Positions 34,443-43,165 are shown, counted from the stretch's first letter. The stretch is 64,000 nucleotides of DNA from DTU098 sp964498525 (GCA_964498525.1 CAZCGU010000001.1:248001-312000), one strand, 5' to 3'. Translations and numbers: made by a program. The notes: generated from the sequence alone by a model not told the origin.

Positions 34443-35175
34443 TATAATCGGATTGGAAGTCGACCACGGCTGGGTAAGGGTGCTGCGGAACCTTTCCCTG
34501 CACATCCGGCAGGGTGAAATGGTCGCCGTTATCGGAGCCAACGGGGCCGGCAAAAGTACCCTTCTGGGCGCCCTGGCGGGGCTTTACAAACCGGCCGGTG
34601 GCAGGATATTATTAAACGGCAGGTCTGTGACCGGAAAACCCGCCGAGTATATGGTCAGACAGGGTATATCCCTGGTGCCCGAACGGAGGGAGATCTTCAA
34701 CTCCTTGACCGTACGGGATAACCTGCTTCTGGGGGCCTATCATCACTACCGCGTCATTAAGGATGCCGTAGGGGAGGACGTAAAAAGAATTCTGGAGCTC
34801 TTTCCTGCCCTGCGGGGCAGGGAAAATAATCCCGCCGGCACGCTGAGCGGGGGTCTTCAGCAGATGCTGGCCATCGGACGCGGACTGATGGCCCGGCCTT
34901 CACTGCTCCTGCTGGATGAACCTTCAGCGGGTCTGGCGCCGCTGGTGGTGCGGGAAATCATGGCCACCCTGGCTGGTTTGAAACAAACTGGGATGACCAT
35001 AATCCTGGTGGAGCAGAATACCGCTGCTGCGCTAAAGGCAGCGGACCGTGCCCTGGTTATGGAACGGGGCAGGATTGTCCTTTGCGGCGGCTCGGCTGAG
35101 ATAATGGGAAACGCCAGGGTACAGCAAGCCTACCTGGGACGCGTGCGGGCGGCGCAGCCGGCGGCGGCGCTATAA
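34435..35175 (+). CDS. livF: Branched-chain amino acid ABC ATPase LivF (second system)
   Basis: 246 aa. Walker A is GANGAGKST, the signature is LSGGLQQMLAIGRGLM and Walker B is LLLLDEPSAGLAP. TTG 34435 lies inside the livG2 end, about 9 bases after GGGGGAGG. An imperfect GC-rich hairpin after the stop (about 35188-35240) has no T-run, so transcription may run into the phenylacetate-CoA ligase gene. Confidence 0.87.
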   Translation: MLDIIGLEVDHGWVRVLRNLSLHIRQGEMVAVIGANGAGKSTLLGALAGLYKPAGGRILLNGRSVTGKPAEYMVRQGISLVPERREIFNSLTVRDNLLLGAYHHYRVIKDAVGEDVKRILELFPALRGRENNPAGTLSGGLQQMLAIGRGLMARPSLLLLDEPSAGLAPLVVREIMATLAGLKQTGMTIILVEQNTAAALKAADRALVMERGRIVLCGGSAEIMGNARVQQAYLGRVRAAQPAAAL

Positions 35176-35272
35176 AAATAAAGGTAGCCGGGCGCGAACC
35201 GTAACCGCAGGGGCTGGGGCTGCGGTTTGCGTCCGGGTATTATAAATCAATTCAGGGAAAGTGGTGTTTTTT

Positions 35273-36598
35273 ATGAATATCAGTGGGGAAGCCAGGTTTT
35301 CCTACTGGGACAGGAAAATGGAAACCATGCCCAGGGAAGGCCTGGAAAATCTACAATTAGAGCGGCTCAGGGAGACAGTGCAGAGGGTTTATGAAAGGGT
35401 ACCCTTTTACCGGCAGGCCCTCAAGGATAGAGGGATCGAACCGGGGGACATTAAATCTCTGGCGGATCTTGGCAAATTACCGTTCACCGTCAAGCAGGAC
35501 CTCAGGGATAATTACCCCTACGGCCTTTTTGCCGCCCCCCTGAGCGACATTGTGCGCATCCATGCTTCTTCGGGTACAACCGGAAAACCTTCTGTAGTGG
35601 GTTACACCCGGCAGGATATTGAAAACTGGGCGGATTTAGTGGCCCGGGCCCTGGTGATGGCTGGAGGGACGAAGGATGACGTGGTTCATGTCGCTTACGG
35701 CTACGGACTTTTTACCGGGGGTCTGGGGCTGCACTATGGTGTGGAACGTCTGGGCGCTTCCGCAGTGCCTGTTTCGGGTGGAAACACGGACCGCCAGCTG
35801 ATGCTTTTACAAGATTTTGGGGCAACCATTATTGCCTGTACGCCTTCCTATGCCCTGTACCTGTCCGAAGAAGGCCAGGCAGCCGGCCTGGATTTTAAAA
35901 AACACCCCTTGCGGATTGGCATTTTCGGCGCCGAGCCATGGACGGAAAACATGCGGGCTCAGCTGGAGGAGAAGCTCTCCATTACAGCCCTGGATATTTA
36001 CGGGCTCAGCGAAGTAATGGGTCCGGGTGTTTCTATGGAATGTCCGGCCAAATGCGGCAGCCATATTTTTGAAGACCATTTTATTGCTGAAGTTATCGAT
36101 CCTGATACCGGTAAGTCCCTGCCTTATGGGCAGCAGGGGGAACTGGTCCTGACCACAATTCAAAAGGAAGGAATTCCTGTTATTCGCTACCGCACCCGGG
36201 ATATCTCAACACTTCACCCCGAAAAATGCGCCTGTGGGCGCACCCATATGCGGATGAAAAGGGTTGCCGGCCGCAGCGACGACATGCTGATTATCCGGGG
36301 TGTTAATGTCTTTCCGTCCCAGGTGGAGAGCGTACTCCTGGAATTCGGCGAAACCGAACCCCATTATCTGCTGGTTGTTGACCGGCGGGGCGAGCTGGAC
36401 AACCTGGAGGTGTGGGTAGAACTGTCCGATCAAATGTTTTCGGATAAAATCAAGCAAATTGAGGGTCTGGAAGCCAGGATCCGCAACAGGATCCTGAGTG
36501 TCCTGCAAATTAACGTCAAGATCAAGTTTGTGGAACCCAGGACCATTCCCAGGAGCGAAGGCAAAGCCAGGCGGGTTATGGACCGCCGGGATTTATAG
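35273..36598 (+). CDS. paaK: Phenylacetate-CoA ligase
   Basis: 441 aa, adenylate-forming enzyme that activates phenylacetate (or a related aryl acid) with ATP and CoA. The P-loop-like HASSGTTGKPSVVGYT, the IYGLSEVMGPG motif and YRTRDIS are all PaaK hallmarks. A C-terminal AMP-binding domain ends the protein. ATG 35273 is preferred over GTG 35261 on spacing. Its position directly after a valine-regulated liv operon suggests joint use with amino acid uptake: phenylacetate arises from phenylalanine oxidation. A branched- or aryl-acid substrate other than phenylacetate cannot be excluded. Confidence 0.88.
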   Translation: MNISGEARFSYWDRKMETMPREGLENLQLERLRETVQRVYERVPFYRQALKDRGIEPGDIKSLADLGKLPFTVKQDLRDNYPYGLFAAPLSDIVRIHASSGTTGKPSVVGYTRQDIENWADLVARALVMAGGTKDDVVHVAYGYGLFTGGLGLHYGVERLGASAVPVSGGNTDRQLMLLQDFGATIIACTPSYALYLSEEGQAAGLDFKKHPLRIGIFGAEPWTENMRAQLEEKLSITALDIYGLSEVMGPGVSMECPAKCGSHIFEDHFIAEVIDPDTGKSLPYGQQGELVLTTIQKEGIPVIRYRTRDISTLHPEKCACGRTHMRMKRVAGRSDDMLIIRGVNVFPSQVESVLLEFGETEPHYLLVVDRRGELDNLEVWVELSDQMFSDKIKQIEGLEARIRNRILSVLQINVKIKFVEPRTIPRSEGKARRVMDRRDL

Positions 36599-36644
36599 CG
36601 GTCCATGGGGGTACCGGGGGATACAGTGGTTGCCGTATTGAGAC

Positions 36645-36682
36645 ACCCGCCTGTTAAGTTTATAAGGGCGGGTTTGTTTTTT
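36645..36682 (+). terminator. Intrinsic terminator after paaK
   Basis: ACCCGCC pairs with GGCGGGT across a 15-base loop; TTTGTTTTTT follows. Confidence 0.8.
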
Positions 36683-36717
36683 AATGAGGCTTAAAATTTA
36701 CCCGGTGGAGGTGACTG

Positions 36718-36780
36718 GTGAAAACTATTGCCAAAAATCTTGGACCCGGCCAAAAGCAACACTTTTTGTTGGGCAGTTAG
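36718..36780 (+). CDS. Possible 20-aa leader peptide
   Basis: GTG 36718 follows a strong GGAGGTGACT site and opens 20 codons to TAG. The product starts MKTIAKNLGPGQ and is polar and basic. The frame covers the 5' strand of the closing helix of the structured RNA at 36737-36826, so ribosomes on it would disrupt that fold. There is no run of one amino acid's codons, so ordinary attenuation by a single amino acid is not evident. It could be a genuine small protein or chance. Confidence 0.4.
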   Translation: MKTIAKNLGPGQKQHFLLGS

Positions 36781-36826
36781 CCCCTATCGGGTAGCGAAAA
36801 ATCCTTTTAAGCTGCCAGTCCAAGAT
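36737..36826 (+). promoter_or_regulatory. Structured leader RNA of the pdaA-like gene
   Basis: A perfect 9-bp helix (ATCTTGGAC at 36737-36745 with its complement at 36818-36826) encloses CAAC/GTTG, GGGC-AGTTA-GCCC and smaller stems. A strong terminator lies 47 bases further on. The aptamer-plus-terminator layout is riboswitch-like, but I match it to no known class. It lies between the paaK terminator and the deacetylase gene. Confidence 0.5.
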
Positions 36827-36872
36827 GTGGTTGAAAGCCCTGGCCCGGCAGTTTATTCTCTTTTAACCCTTG

Positions 36873-36910
36873 CGCCTGCCCGGCGGGGTGAAGGTGGCAG
36901 GCGTTTTTTT
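36873..36910 (+). terminator. Leader terminator before the deacetylase
   Basis: CGCCTGCC pairs with GGCAGGCG, followed by seven T. It precedes the deacetylase start by 131 bases and so could act as an attenuator. Confidence 0.85.
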
Positions 36911-37041
36911 AGAAATCAGCTCCGTGTGCTTAATAAAAGGAATTACAATCATTTTTGTCGAATAAGATCCGGGAATAAGAAAAGTTCAAGCCGTCAATCC
37001 TAGAAAGGAACGTTTTAGAATTTACCGCCGGGAGGGTAATG

Positions 37042-38103
37042 ATGAAGAAACTTAATACAAAAAGGTTGTATCTGGTGCTAACGATCTTTCTTATCCTGGG
37101 CGTGTCCGGCTATGCCATCAAGGCCCTTTCCAGCGAGCCCGGACCGAAGCCGTCCGGGAACAATGAACTGCAAGAACAGGCAAGCAGGGCGTCTGGCAAC
37201 CCTGAAACTGCCGTGAGTCCCCCGGGTCCCTCACCCGCCGCTGCCGGGGGCGGGGAAAAGGAACAGGAGAGGGGAGAGAACAGTGACGGCGGGCCGAAGA
37301 GCGCCGGCAGCCCCTCCGGCGAAATTCCGGACAAGGGCAGCTCACCCGGTGCAACTCCCCCGGGCAAGGACAACTCGTCAGGCGCAGCCCCCGCCTTATC
37401 GGAGAATCTGTCCAACGCTAAAATAGGCTGGGGACTAAAACGAAACAGCAGCCACCAGCAGCCTGAAATGTCTTCCTCCACCAATAAACTTTTCGGGCGG
37501 TTCGGCGCCTATTGGGTTGGCAAACCGGATGAAAAGGTGGTTTACCTGACTTTCGACGAGGGTTATGAAAACGGCTACACGCCAAGTATTCTGGATACCC
37601 TTAAAGCCAACGACGTTAAAGCGGCCTTTTTCGTAACGGGTCATTATCTTAAATCGCAGCCGGACCTGGTCAGGCGAATGGTGGAGGAAGGACATATTGT
37701 TGGTAACCATACGGATACACACCCCAGCCTGCCGGATATCCCGGATGAAAAAATCAAGCAGGAACTGCAGGTTGTGGAGAAAAGTTACGCCGGCATAACC
37801 GGGCAAAAAGACATGAAATACCTTCGTCCGCCGAAGGGCGAATACAGCGAGCGGACCCTGGCCTTAACCAGGGAGCTGGGCTACCACAACATCTTCTGGA
37901 GCATGGCTTTTGTGGACTGGGTGCCCATGCCCGGCGGTCCGGAGGAAGCCCACCGGTCTGTACTGGATAACTTGCATAACGGCGCACTGATTTTGCTGCA
38001 CGCAGTTTCCAAAGATAACACCGAGGCTATGGACAGGATTTTAAAAGATATTAAAGCCCAGGGATACGCCTTTAAAACCCTGGACGAACTGGTTGCAGGT
38101 TAA
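37042..38103 (+). CDS. Polysaccharide deacetylase, PdaA-like (spore cortex delta-lactam)
   Basis: 353 aa. A membrane or signal helix at about 8-28 is followed by a low-complexity Pro/Gly/Ser/Glu linker to about 120, then a NodB domain. It opens FGAYWVGKPDEKVVYLTFDEGYENGY at about 155-180 and continues with VGNHTDTHPSLPD and LRPPKGEYSERT. These match PdaA, which removes acetyl from N-acetylmuramate so that muramic delta-lactam can form in the spore cortex. ATG 37042 suits the GGGAGGG site; ATG 37039 is adjacent. The usual catalytic Asp-Asp pair is Asp-Glu here, as in parts of this subfamily. Confidence 0.8.
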   Translation: MKKLNTKRLYLVLTIFLILGVSGYAIKALSSEPGPKPSGNNELQEQASRASGNPETAVSPPGPSPAAAGGGEKEQERGENSDGGPKSAGSPSGEIPDKGSSPGATPPGKDNSSGAAPALSENLSNAKIGWGLKRNSSHQQPEMSSSTNKLFGRFGAYWVGKPDEKVVYLTFDEGYENGYTPSILDTLKANDVKAAFFVTGHYLKSQPDLVRRMVEEGHIVGNHTDTHPSLPDIPDEKIKQELQVVEKSYAGITGQKDMKYLRPPKGEYSERTLALTRELGYHNIFWSMAFVDWVPMPGGPEEAHRSVLDNLHNGALILLHAVSKDNTEAMDRILKDIKAQGYAFKTLDELVAG

Positions 38104-38171
38104 AGTCCCCCATAAATTAAGGGTTTTAAACAGGATTCCTTTTGGTCTATTAATCTAAACAAAAAACCCGG

Positions 38172-38209
38172 AAAACCCCGGCCGGCTACTCACCCCGGCG
38201 GGGGGTTTT
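38172..38209 (+). terminator. Terminator after the deacetylase
   Basis: AAAACCCC plus CCGG pair with CCGG and GGGGTTTT across a short loop. It is A-rich before and T-rich after, so it may work in both directions. Confidence 0.65.
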
Positions 38210-38669
38210 CTGTTTAACACCGCTTTTCAGGATTTTAGAGGCCTTTGATAGCAACGTTTATTTTTTCAAACGGTGGGTTTGCCAAGGGGATGGGGATACC
38301 GGGTCCAGCTTAGTAAGATCAGATGCAAACTTAAAAGGCATTGCGTTTTTGAGCCTTTAGTCCCGGATTTTTGAAGATACTTGCTTTGCGGTTGGGGAAT
38401 AGATTTGAAAAGATTAGTGTTACCGGTTATAGTAGTATTAAACTGAAGCGAAAAAACCTGGCTGATCCATTGGCCATCTTGCAGTGGCGTCTTGGAAGGA
38501 CCGGCAGCCTACCAGATGACATGCAAATTTTAAAGGCGGAAAACCCGCCAGTAACAAGCGTGTAATTATCAGGCCAGGTGTTTCCGAAACAGCGGGCGGA
38601 TTGCTTGCAATTAATACACCATGGGATTTATTAAGGGAATAATGAAAGTGTCAGTAAAGGAGACCACAG
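38210..38669. other. Intergenic region before the symporter
   Basis: No convincing gene. A TTG-started 64-codon frame (38371-38565) lacks a ribosome site. Scattered inverted repeats exist, such as GTTTGC near 38278 with GCAAAC near 38325, suggesting some RNA structure, but I recognise no class. Confidence 0.35.
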
Positions 38670-38777
38670 ATGATTACAAATTGGGATAATGACGCCGGGG
38701 ACAAATTGTTGGATCAATTTGGGAAAGGGCACGGATTGGACCATTCACATCTTCTTTCAGGGGAAATTTGCCGATGA
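38670..38777 (+). CDS. Small protein or leader ORF coupled to the symporter (35 aa)
   Basis: ATG 38670 follows AAAGGAGACCACAG, a near-ideal ribosome site. The product begins MITNWDNDAGDKLLDQ and ends LLSGEICR. It is hydrophilic, with a central GKGHGLDHSH stretch rich in His, Gly and Asp. Its TGA overlaps the symporter ATG in an ATGA arrangement, while the symporter itself lacks a good ribosome site. Translational coupling is thus the simplest reading. It may be a regulatory leader or a small partner of the symporter. No family is recognised. Confidence 0.6.
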   Translation: MITNWDNDAGDKLLDQFGKGHGLDHSHLLSGEICR

Positions 38778-40216
38778 ACCTGGTGGTCACTAGCGGCCAC
38801 CTGGCCGGTATTATCGTTACCCTTGCAGGTGTGACCCTGGTGGGACTTTATGCCGGCCGCAAGGTTAAGTCAGCTGGGGATTTTCAAATTGGCGGGCGCC
38901 GGGCCGGTGCGGCTGTGGTGGCAGGGGCCATCATGGGCACCCTGATCGGCGGTTCCTCCACCATCGGGACAGCCCAGATGGCCTTTAAGTACGGCCTGTG
39001 CGCCTGGTGGTTCACCCTTGGTTCAGGAATAGGCTGCGCGGTGCTGGGTCTGGGGCTGGCCCGCAGGGTACGTAAGGCGCCCTTGCACACTGTGCCCCAA
39101 TACCTTAGTCTCAATTACGGCAAAGGTATCGGACTGATCGCCTGCGCCGTTGCTTTTGTTTGCTCGGGCCTGGGCATTTTAGCCCAGGGTTTGTCCGGCG
39201 TGGCCCTGCTTTCATCCATGTTTAAGGTCAATCCTTTGACGGCGGCGGGTATCTGCGTATTTCTAGTCCTTGGATTTGTAGTTTTCGGGGGTGTCTGGGG
39301 CGCCGGTCTGGTGGGAGTGTTCAAAACATCCCTGGTCTACCTGGCTGTGGTGGCAGGCGGAGTGCTGGCCTATTACCTTATTGGCGGCCAGGCGGGCTTA
39401 CTGGCCCTATTCCCATCCTATCCCTGGTTTTCCTTTTTCGGCCGGGGTTTTAACCAGGATTTTGCCCTGGGGCTATCCATGCTGGTGGGGACTCTTTCCT
39501 CCCAGTATTATATCCAGGCTATTTATGCGGGGAAAAGCCTGGCCGACGCCCGCAGGGGGGCGCTCATTTCAGCAGTCTTGATCCCTCCCGTGGGACTGGG
39601 CGGTGTTCTTATAGGCCTGTACATGCGGGCCAATTTCCCCGACGTTTCTTCGGCCCAGGTCCTGCCCTTATTTGTTATAAATCATCTTCCGCCAGTTTTG
39701 GCGGGTGTAGCCCTGGCCGCGCTGCTGGTTACGGTAATAGGCACCTGGGCAGGGATTACCCTTGGTATTTCCACTATTCTTACCAGGGACATCTATAAGC
39801 AATATATCCGGCCCGGAGCGGAGGACAATAAAATGCTGTTGATACAGCGGCTGATTATCCTGGTGGTCTGTTTGCTCAGTGTGCCGATAATAGCTGGCAG
39901 CGCCGGCACAATGATCATGGGCTGGGTTACGCTATCAATGATTATGCAGAGTTCTTCCACACTTTTGCCCCTTCTGGGCGCGATATTCCTGCCCCGCCTG
40001 GTGACGCCCCCTGCCGCTGCCCTGTCGGCATTTTTGGGTCCGCTTACTGTTGTGATCTGGCACGCGCTCTTTCCAGGAGGTTTAAGTCCCATTTATCCCG
40101 GTCTGCTGGTCAGCTTATTGACTATCAGCCTGGTGAGCCTGGTCAGCAGGCGCGCCTGGCCGGCCGGGGCCGGAATTGCCCCTGAAAACAACACGAGGGA
40201 AACCGGGACGTTTTAA
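38774..40216 (+). CDS. Sodium:solute symporter family transporter
   Basis: 480 aa with about 13 hydrophobic helices. The N-terminal SAGDFQIGGRRAGAAVVAGA and IGGSSTIGTAQMAFKYG are SSS-family features, as in pantothenate, proline and monocarboxylate symporters. ATG 38774 overlaps the stop of the upstream small ORF; an in-frame TTG lies 6 bases earlier. It imports a solute driven by sodium. The substrate cannot be told from sequence. It precedes the arginine cluster but is separated by its own 440-base gap and the arg promoter. Confidence 0.82.
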   Translation: MNLVVTSGHLAGIIVTLAGVTLVGLYAGRKVKSAGDFQIGGRRAGAAVVAGAIMGTLIGGSSTIGTAQMAFKYGLCAWWFTLGSGIGCAVLGLGLARRVRKAPLHTVPQYLSLNYGKGIGLIACAVAFVCSGLGILAQGLSGVALLSSMFKVNPLTAAGICVFLVLGFVVFGGVWGAGLVGVFKTSLVYLAVVAGGVLAYYLIGGQAGLLALFPSYPWFSFFGRGFNQDFALGLSMLVGTLSSQYYIQAIYAGKSLADARRGALISAVLIPPVGLGGVLIGLYMRANFPDVSSAQVLPLFVINHLPPVLAGVALAALLVTVIGTWAGITLGISTILTRDIYKQYIRPGAEDNKMLLIQRLIILVVCLLSVPIIAGSAGTMIMGWVTLSMIMQSSSTLLPLLGAIFLPRLVTPPAAALSAFLGPLTVVIWHALFPGGLSPIYPGLLVSLLTISLVSLVSRRAWPAGAGIAPENNTRETGTF

Positions 40217-40515
40217 TTACCCTGAACTGCAACGGGCTAATCTGCCGGGGTCAGGGCAGCATGGCTGCTATCAACCGGGGGGCGTAATATCCACCCGGAT
40301 ATTTCAACCCGGCCCATGGTTTTTAAGCTGGAAATCCTTCAATCTTCCCGTGATTTTAAACCGGGAATGCTTTAGCCGGCCTGCGCCGGCGTTATTATTT
40401 CCCCTTTTCACCTGCTTAATCAAATCTTTATTTTTTCTTGATTTTCCCTTGCGGGAGTAGTAACCTACAAATGTATCCCCCGGGAAAATGATTTTTTATT
40501 AAGGCAATGTTGTTA
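40217..40515. other. Intergenic region between symporter and arg operon
   Basis: About 300 bases. A GCCGG/CCGGC hairpin near 40377-40392 with a weak T-rich tail may end the symporter transcript. Otherwise I see nothing up to the arg promoter. Confidence 0.35.
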
Positions 40516-40550
40516 TTGTATAAATATGCAGTCAGCTGTATAATTATACA
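40516..40550 (+). promoter_or_regulatory. arg promoter overlapped by two ARG boxes
   Basis: TTGTAT (40516-40521), a 17-base spacer and TATAAT (40539-40544) form a promoter. Two 14-base sites fit the ArgR consensus TGNATWWWWATNCA exactly: 40517-40530 (TGTATAAATATGCA) and 40537-40550 (TGTATAATTATACA). Their centres are 20 bp apart, about two helix turns, as for ArgR hexamers. One covers the -35 box and the other the -10 box, so arginine-bound ArgR should block transcription. The argR gene is not in the window. Confidence 0.88.
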
Positions 40551-40658
40551 TATTGTTCCCCGGCAGTTTTCTTAAAACAGATGCAATCGGTGCAAGATAA
40601 TATTAGTCAGGCGGCCCTCGCGGGCTGTTATCCTTTACGTTTACGGAGGTGGGATCTT

Positions 40659-41702
40659 TTGAAAATCAGGGTAGGTGTCATCGGGGCCACGGGCTATACC
40701 GGCGCTGAGCTGGTGAGGATTTTGTCCCTTCACCCGGAAGCCAGGCTTGTGGCGCTGACAACTAAGAGCTATGCCGGCAAACCATATTGTGAAGTCTACC
40801 CGCACCTTTATAAATACAACCGGATGGCCGGGGAAAAAATGGACCTGCCATATCTGTTGAAAGCGTGCGATGTAATTTTCATTGCCCTGCCTCACGGTCA
40901 CGCCATGCCGCTGGTCCGGGAGGCTGCCGGTCACGGTGTGAAGATTATTGACCTGGGAGCTGATTTCCGCCTTATTGATTACCGGGTCTATGAACAGTGG
41001 TATAAGGTTGAGCATGTGGCCAGGGAATTGCTGCCAGCCGCCGTTTACGGTCTCCCGGAACTGTATCGCGCAAGTATTAAAGATGCCTGGCTGATTGCCA
41101 ACCCGGGTTGTTACCCCACCAGCGCTATCCTGGCCCTTGCCCCCCTGCTGGAGAAAAAATTGATCGATCCCGGCACAGTTATTATCGACTCCAAATCCGG
41201 GGTTTCCGGGGCCGGGAGATCACTGTCCCTGGGTTCTCATTTCAGTGAGGTGAATGAAAACTTCAAAGCCTATAATATAGCCGGTCACCGCCACACACCT
41301 GAAATTGAACAGGAACTGGGGAAGATCCTGGGGGGGGAGATCAGGGTCTCCTTTACCCCGCATCTGCTCCCCGTTACCCGGGGTATCCTCAGTACTGTTT
41401 ACGCTAATCTAAACAGTCCGGTTGAGCAGGCTGAACTCCTCCGGCTGTACTCGGATTTTTACCAGGAGGAGCCCTTTGTACGAGTTATGCCCCGGGGGAC
41501 GCTGCCCCAGATCAAGTGGGTGGCGGGAACCAACCACTGCGATCTGGGCCTGGCAACTGACCCCCGGACAGGACGGGTGATTGTTGTCTCGGCCATCGAT
41601 AATATTGTCAAGGGCGCTTCCGGACAGGCTGTACAGAACATGAACCTGCTTTTTGACCTGCCCGAGGATACCGCCCTGGCCGGGCCGGGACTTTACCCCT
41701 AG
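40659..41702 (+). CDS. argC: N-acetyl-gamma-glutamyl-phosphate reductase
   Basis: 347 aa; reduces N-acetylglutamyl phosphate with NADPH in arginine synthesis. The Rossmann motif GVIGATGYTGAEL opens the protein, and the catalytic Cys sits in NPGCYPTSAIL. TTG 40659 is chosen because GGAGGTGGGATC precedes it and the protein then starts at the Rossmann strand. First gene of the arg cluster behind two ARG boxes. Confidence 0.92.
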   Translation: MKIRVGVIGATGYTGAELVRILSLHPEARLVALTTKSYAGKPYCEVYPHLYKYNRMAGEKMDLPYLLKACDVIFIALPHGHAMPLVREAAGHGVKIIDLGADFRLIDYRVYEQWYKVEHVARELLPAAVYGLPELYRASIKDAWLIANPGCYPTSAILALAPLLEKKLIDPGTVIIDSKSGVSGAGRSLSLGSHFSEVNENFKAYNIAGHRHTPEIEQELGKILGGEIRVSFTPHLLPVTRGILSTVYANLNSPVEQAELLRLYSDFYQEEPFVRVMPRGTLPQIKWVAGTNHCDLGLATDPRTGRVIVVSAIDNIVKGASGQAVQNMNLLFDLPEDTALAGPGLYP

Positions 41703-41929
41703 AATAGAAAATATCCGGCAGGGTAAAGTTGGTAACGTCAACCGTTTAAAACCAGTTGCGGGGGAATCTCAGCGGCTTTCCTGTTGCCGGTGATACGGGC
41801 AGGGCGGTGGCCAATTATTGACTGCGTTCATTGCCATCATTAATGGTGGTTTACTATGATGATTTTGCATTTCAGGCGACGGTTGTTTCCGGCCGGCGAC
41901 CAATTCCCGGATAAAAGAGGGATGCTATA

Positions 41930-43165
41930 ATGGACTCAAAGGAAATCAAAATGCAAAATAAAATGGAATATATAGATGGCGGCGTTACGGCGGCGGCGGG
42001 TTTTTTAGCGGGAACCGCCCTGGCTTCCATAAAAAAGCCCGGCAAAAGGGACATTGCTGTTCTGTACTCCACCGTTCCGGCGGCAGCTGCCGGTGTCTTT
42101 ACCTTAAATAAGGTCAAAGCAGCCCCGGTCCAGCTCTGTATCGAACATCTGGCAGGGGGGACCGCCCGGGCCGTTGTGGCCAACAGCGGGAACGCCAATG
42201 CCTGTAACGGCCGGCAGGGATTTCAGGATGCCCGGTCCATGGCCGGGGAAGCGGCGGTGTCTTTGGGTATTCCGGAGCAGGACGTCCTGGTGGCCTCCAC
42301 CGGGGTGATCGGCCAGAAAATGCCTATGGCCAGGGTTTTACCCGGCATCCGGGCGGCCTGCTCGGAACTGTCCCCAACAGGCGGGACCCTGGCTGCCCGG
42401 GCAATTATGACCACGGACACCTTCCCCAAGGAAGCAGCCCTGCGGTTGCAGTTGGGGGGGAAAACAGTGACTATTGGAGGGATGGCTAAAGGATCGGGGA
42501 TGATTCACCCCAATCTGGCTACCATGCTTTGTTTTTTAACCACCGACGCCTCCATCACGGCCGGAGCGCTGAAAAGGGCCCTGCAGTATGCCGTGGATCA
42601 GAGTTTCAATATGATCACGGTGGACGGTGACACCAGCACCAATGACATGGTTTCCATAATGGCTGGCGGCCTGGCCCAAAACGTACGAATCGAAGAATCC
42701 GGACCGGATTACGAACTTTTCCGGACCGCCCTGACGGAGATCTGCGGCAAGCTGGCCAGGGACATTGCCCGGGATGGTGAGGGCGCCACAAAGCTGCTGG
42801 AAGTGACGATCTTAAACGCTGCCACAGAAAGGGACGCCCGCCTTGCGGCCAGGACCGTGGCGGCCTCAAGCCTGGTCAAGGCGGCTGTTTTCGGGTGTGA
42901 CGCCAATTGGGGCAGGGTGATCTGCGCGGCAGGGTATTCCGGAGCCGAATTTGACCCCGAAAGTGTCGATATCTTCCTGGGAGATGAAAAAGTGGCGGAA
43001 AACGGCGGCTCCTTGAACTTTAACGAGGAGCGCGCCCTGGCTGTCCTGAAAAAGAATGAGGTTAAGATCACCCTGGACTTTAAGGCTGGCCCTTTTACCG
43101 CCACCTCCTGGGGCTGCGACCTCTCCTACGACTATGTAAAAATAAACGCCGCTTACAGAACCTAG
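41930..43165 (+). CDS. argJ: Bifunctional glutamate N-acetyltransferase/amino-acid acetyltransferase
   Basis: 411 aa; transfers acetyl from N-acetylornithine to glutamate, recycling it, and in bifunctional forms also uses acetyl-CoA. The self-cleavage region GMAKGSGMIHPNLATMLCFLTTDA is intact, with cleavage expected before the Thr of ATML. EADANWGR-type metal/substrate motif appears as GCDANWGRVICAAGYSG. A gap of 227 bases from argC carries no clear feature. No argA or argE is seen, consistent with the cyclic pathway. Confidence 0.92.
   Translation: MDSKEIKMQNKMEYIDGGVTAAAGFLAGTALASIKKPGKRDIAVLYSTVPAAAAGVFTLNKVKAAPVQLCIEHLAGGTARAVVANSGNANACNGRQGFQDARSMAGEAAVSLGIPEQDVLVASTGVIGQKMPMARVLPGIRAACSELSPTGGTLAARAIMTTDTFPKEAALRLQLGGKTVTIGGMAKGSGMIHPNLATMLCFLTTDASITAGALKRALQYAVDQSFNMITVDGDTSTNDMVSIMAGGLAQNVRIEESGPDYELFRTALTEICGKLARDIARDGEGATKLLEVTILNAATERDARLAARTVAASSLVKAAVFGCDANWGRVICAAGYSGAEFDPESVDIFLGDEKVAENGGSLNFNEERALAVLKKNEVKITLDFKAGPFTATSWGCDLSYDYVKINAAYRT

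Noticed and set aside
36718..36826. SAM-I riboswitch, suggested by GGTGGAGGTGACTGG near 36713
   Set aside because: The rest of the SAM-I core and its kink-turn are missing; the GGAGGTG is better read as a ribosome site.
38371..38565. 64-codon TTG-started ORF
   Set aside because: No ribosome site, no family, and composition like the surrounding non-coding DNA.
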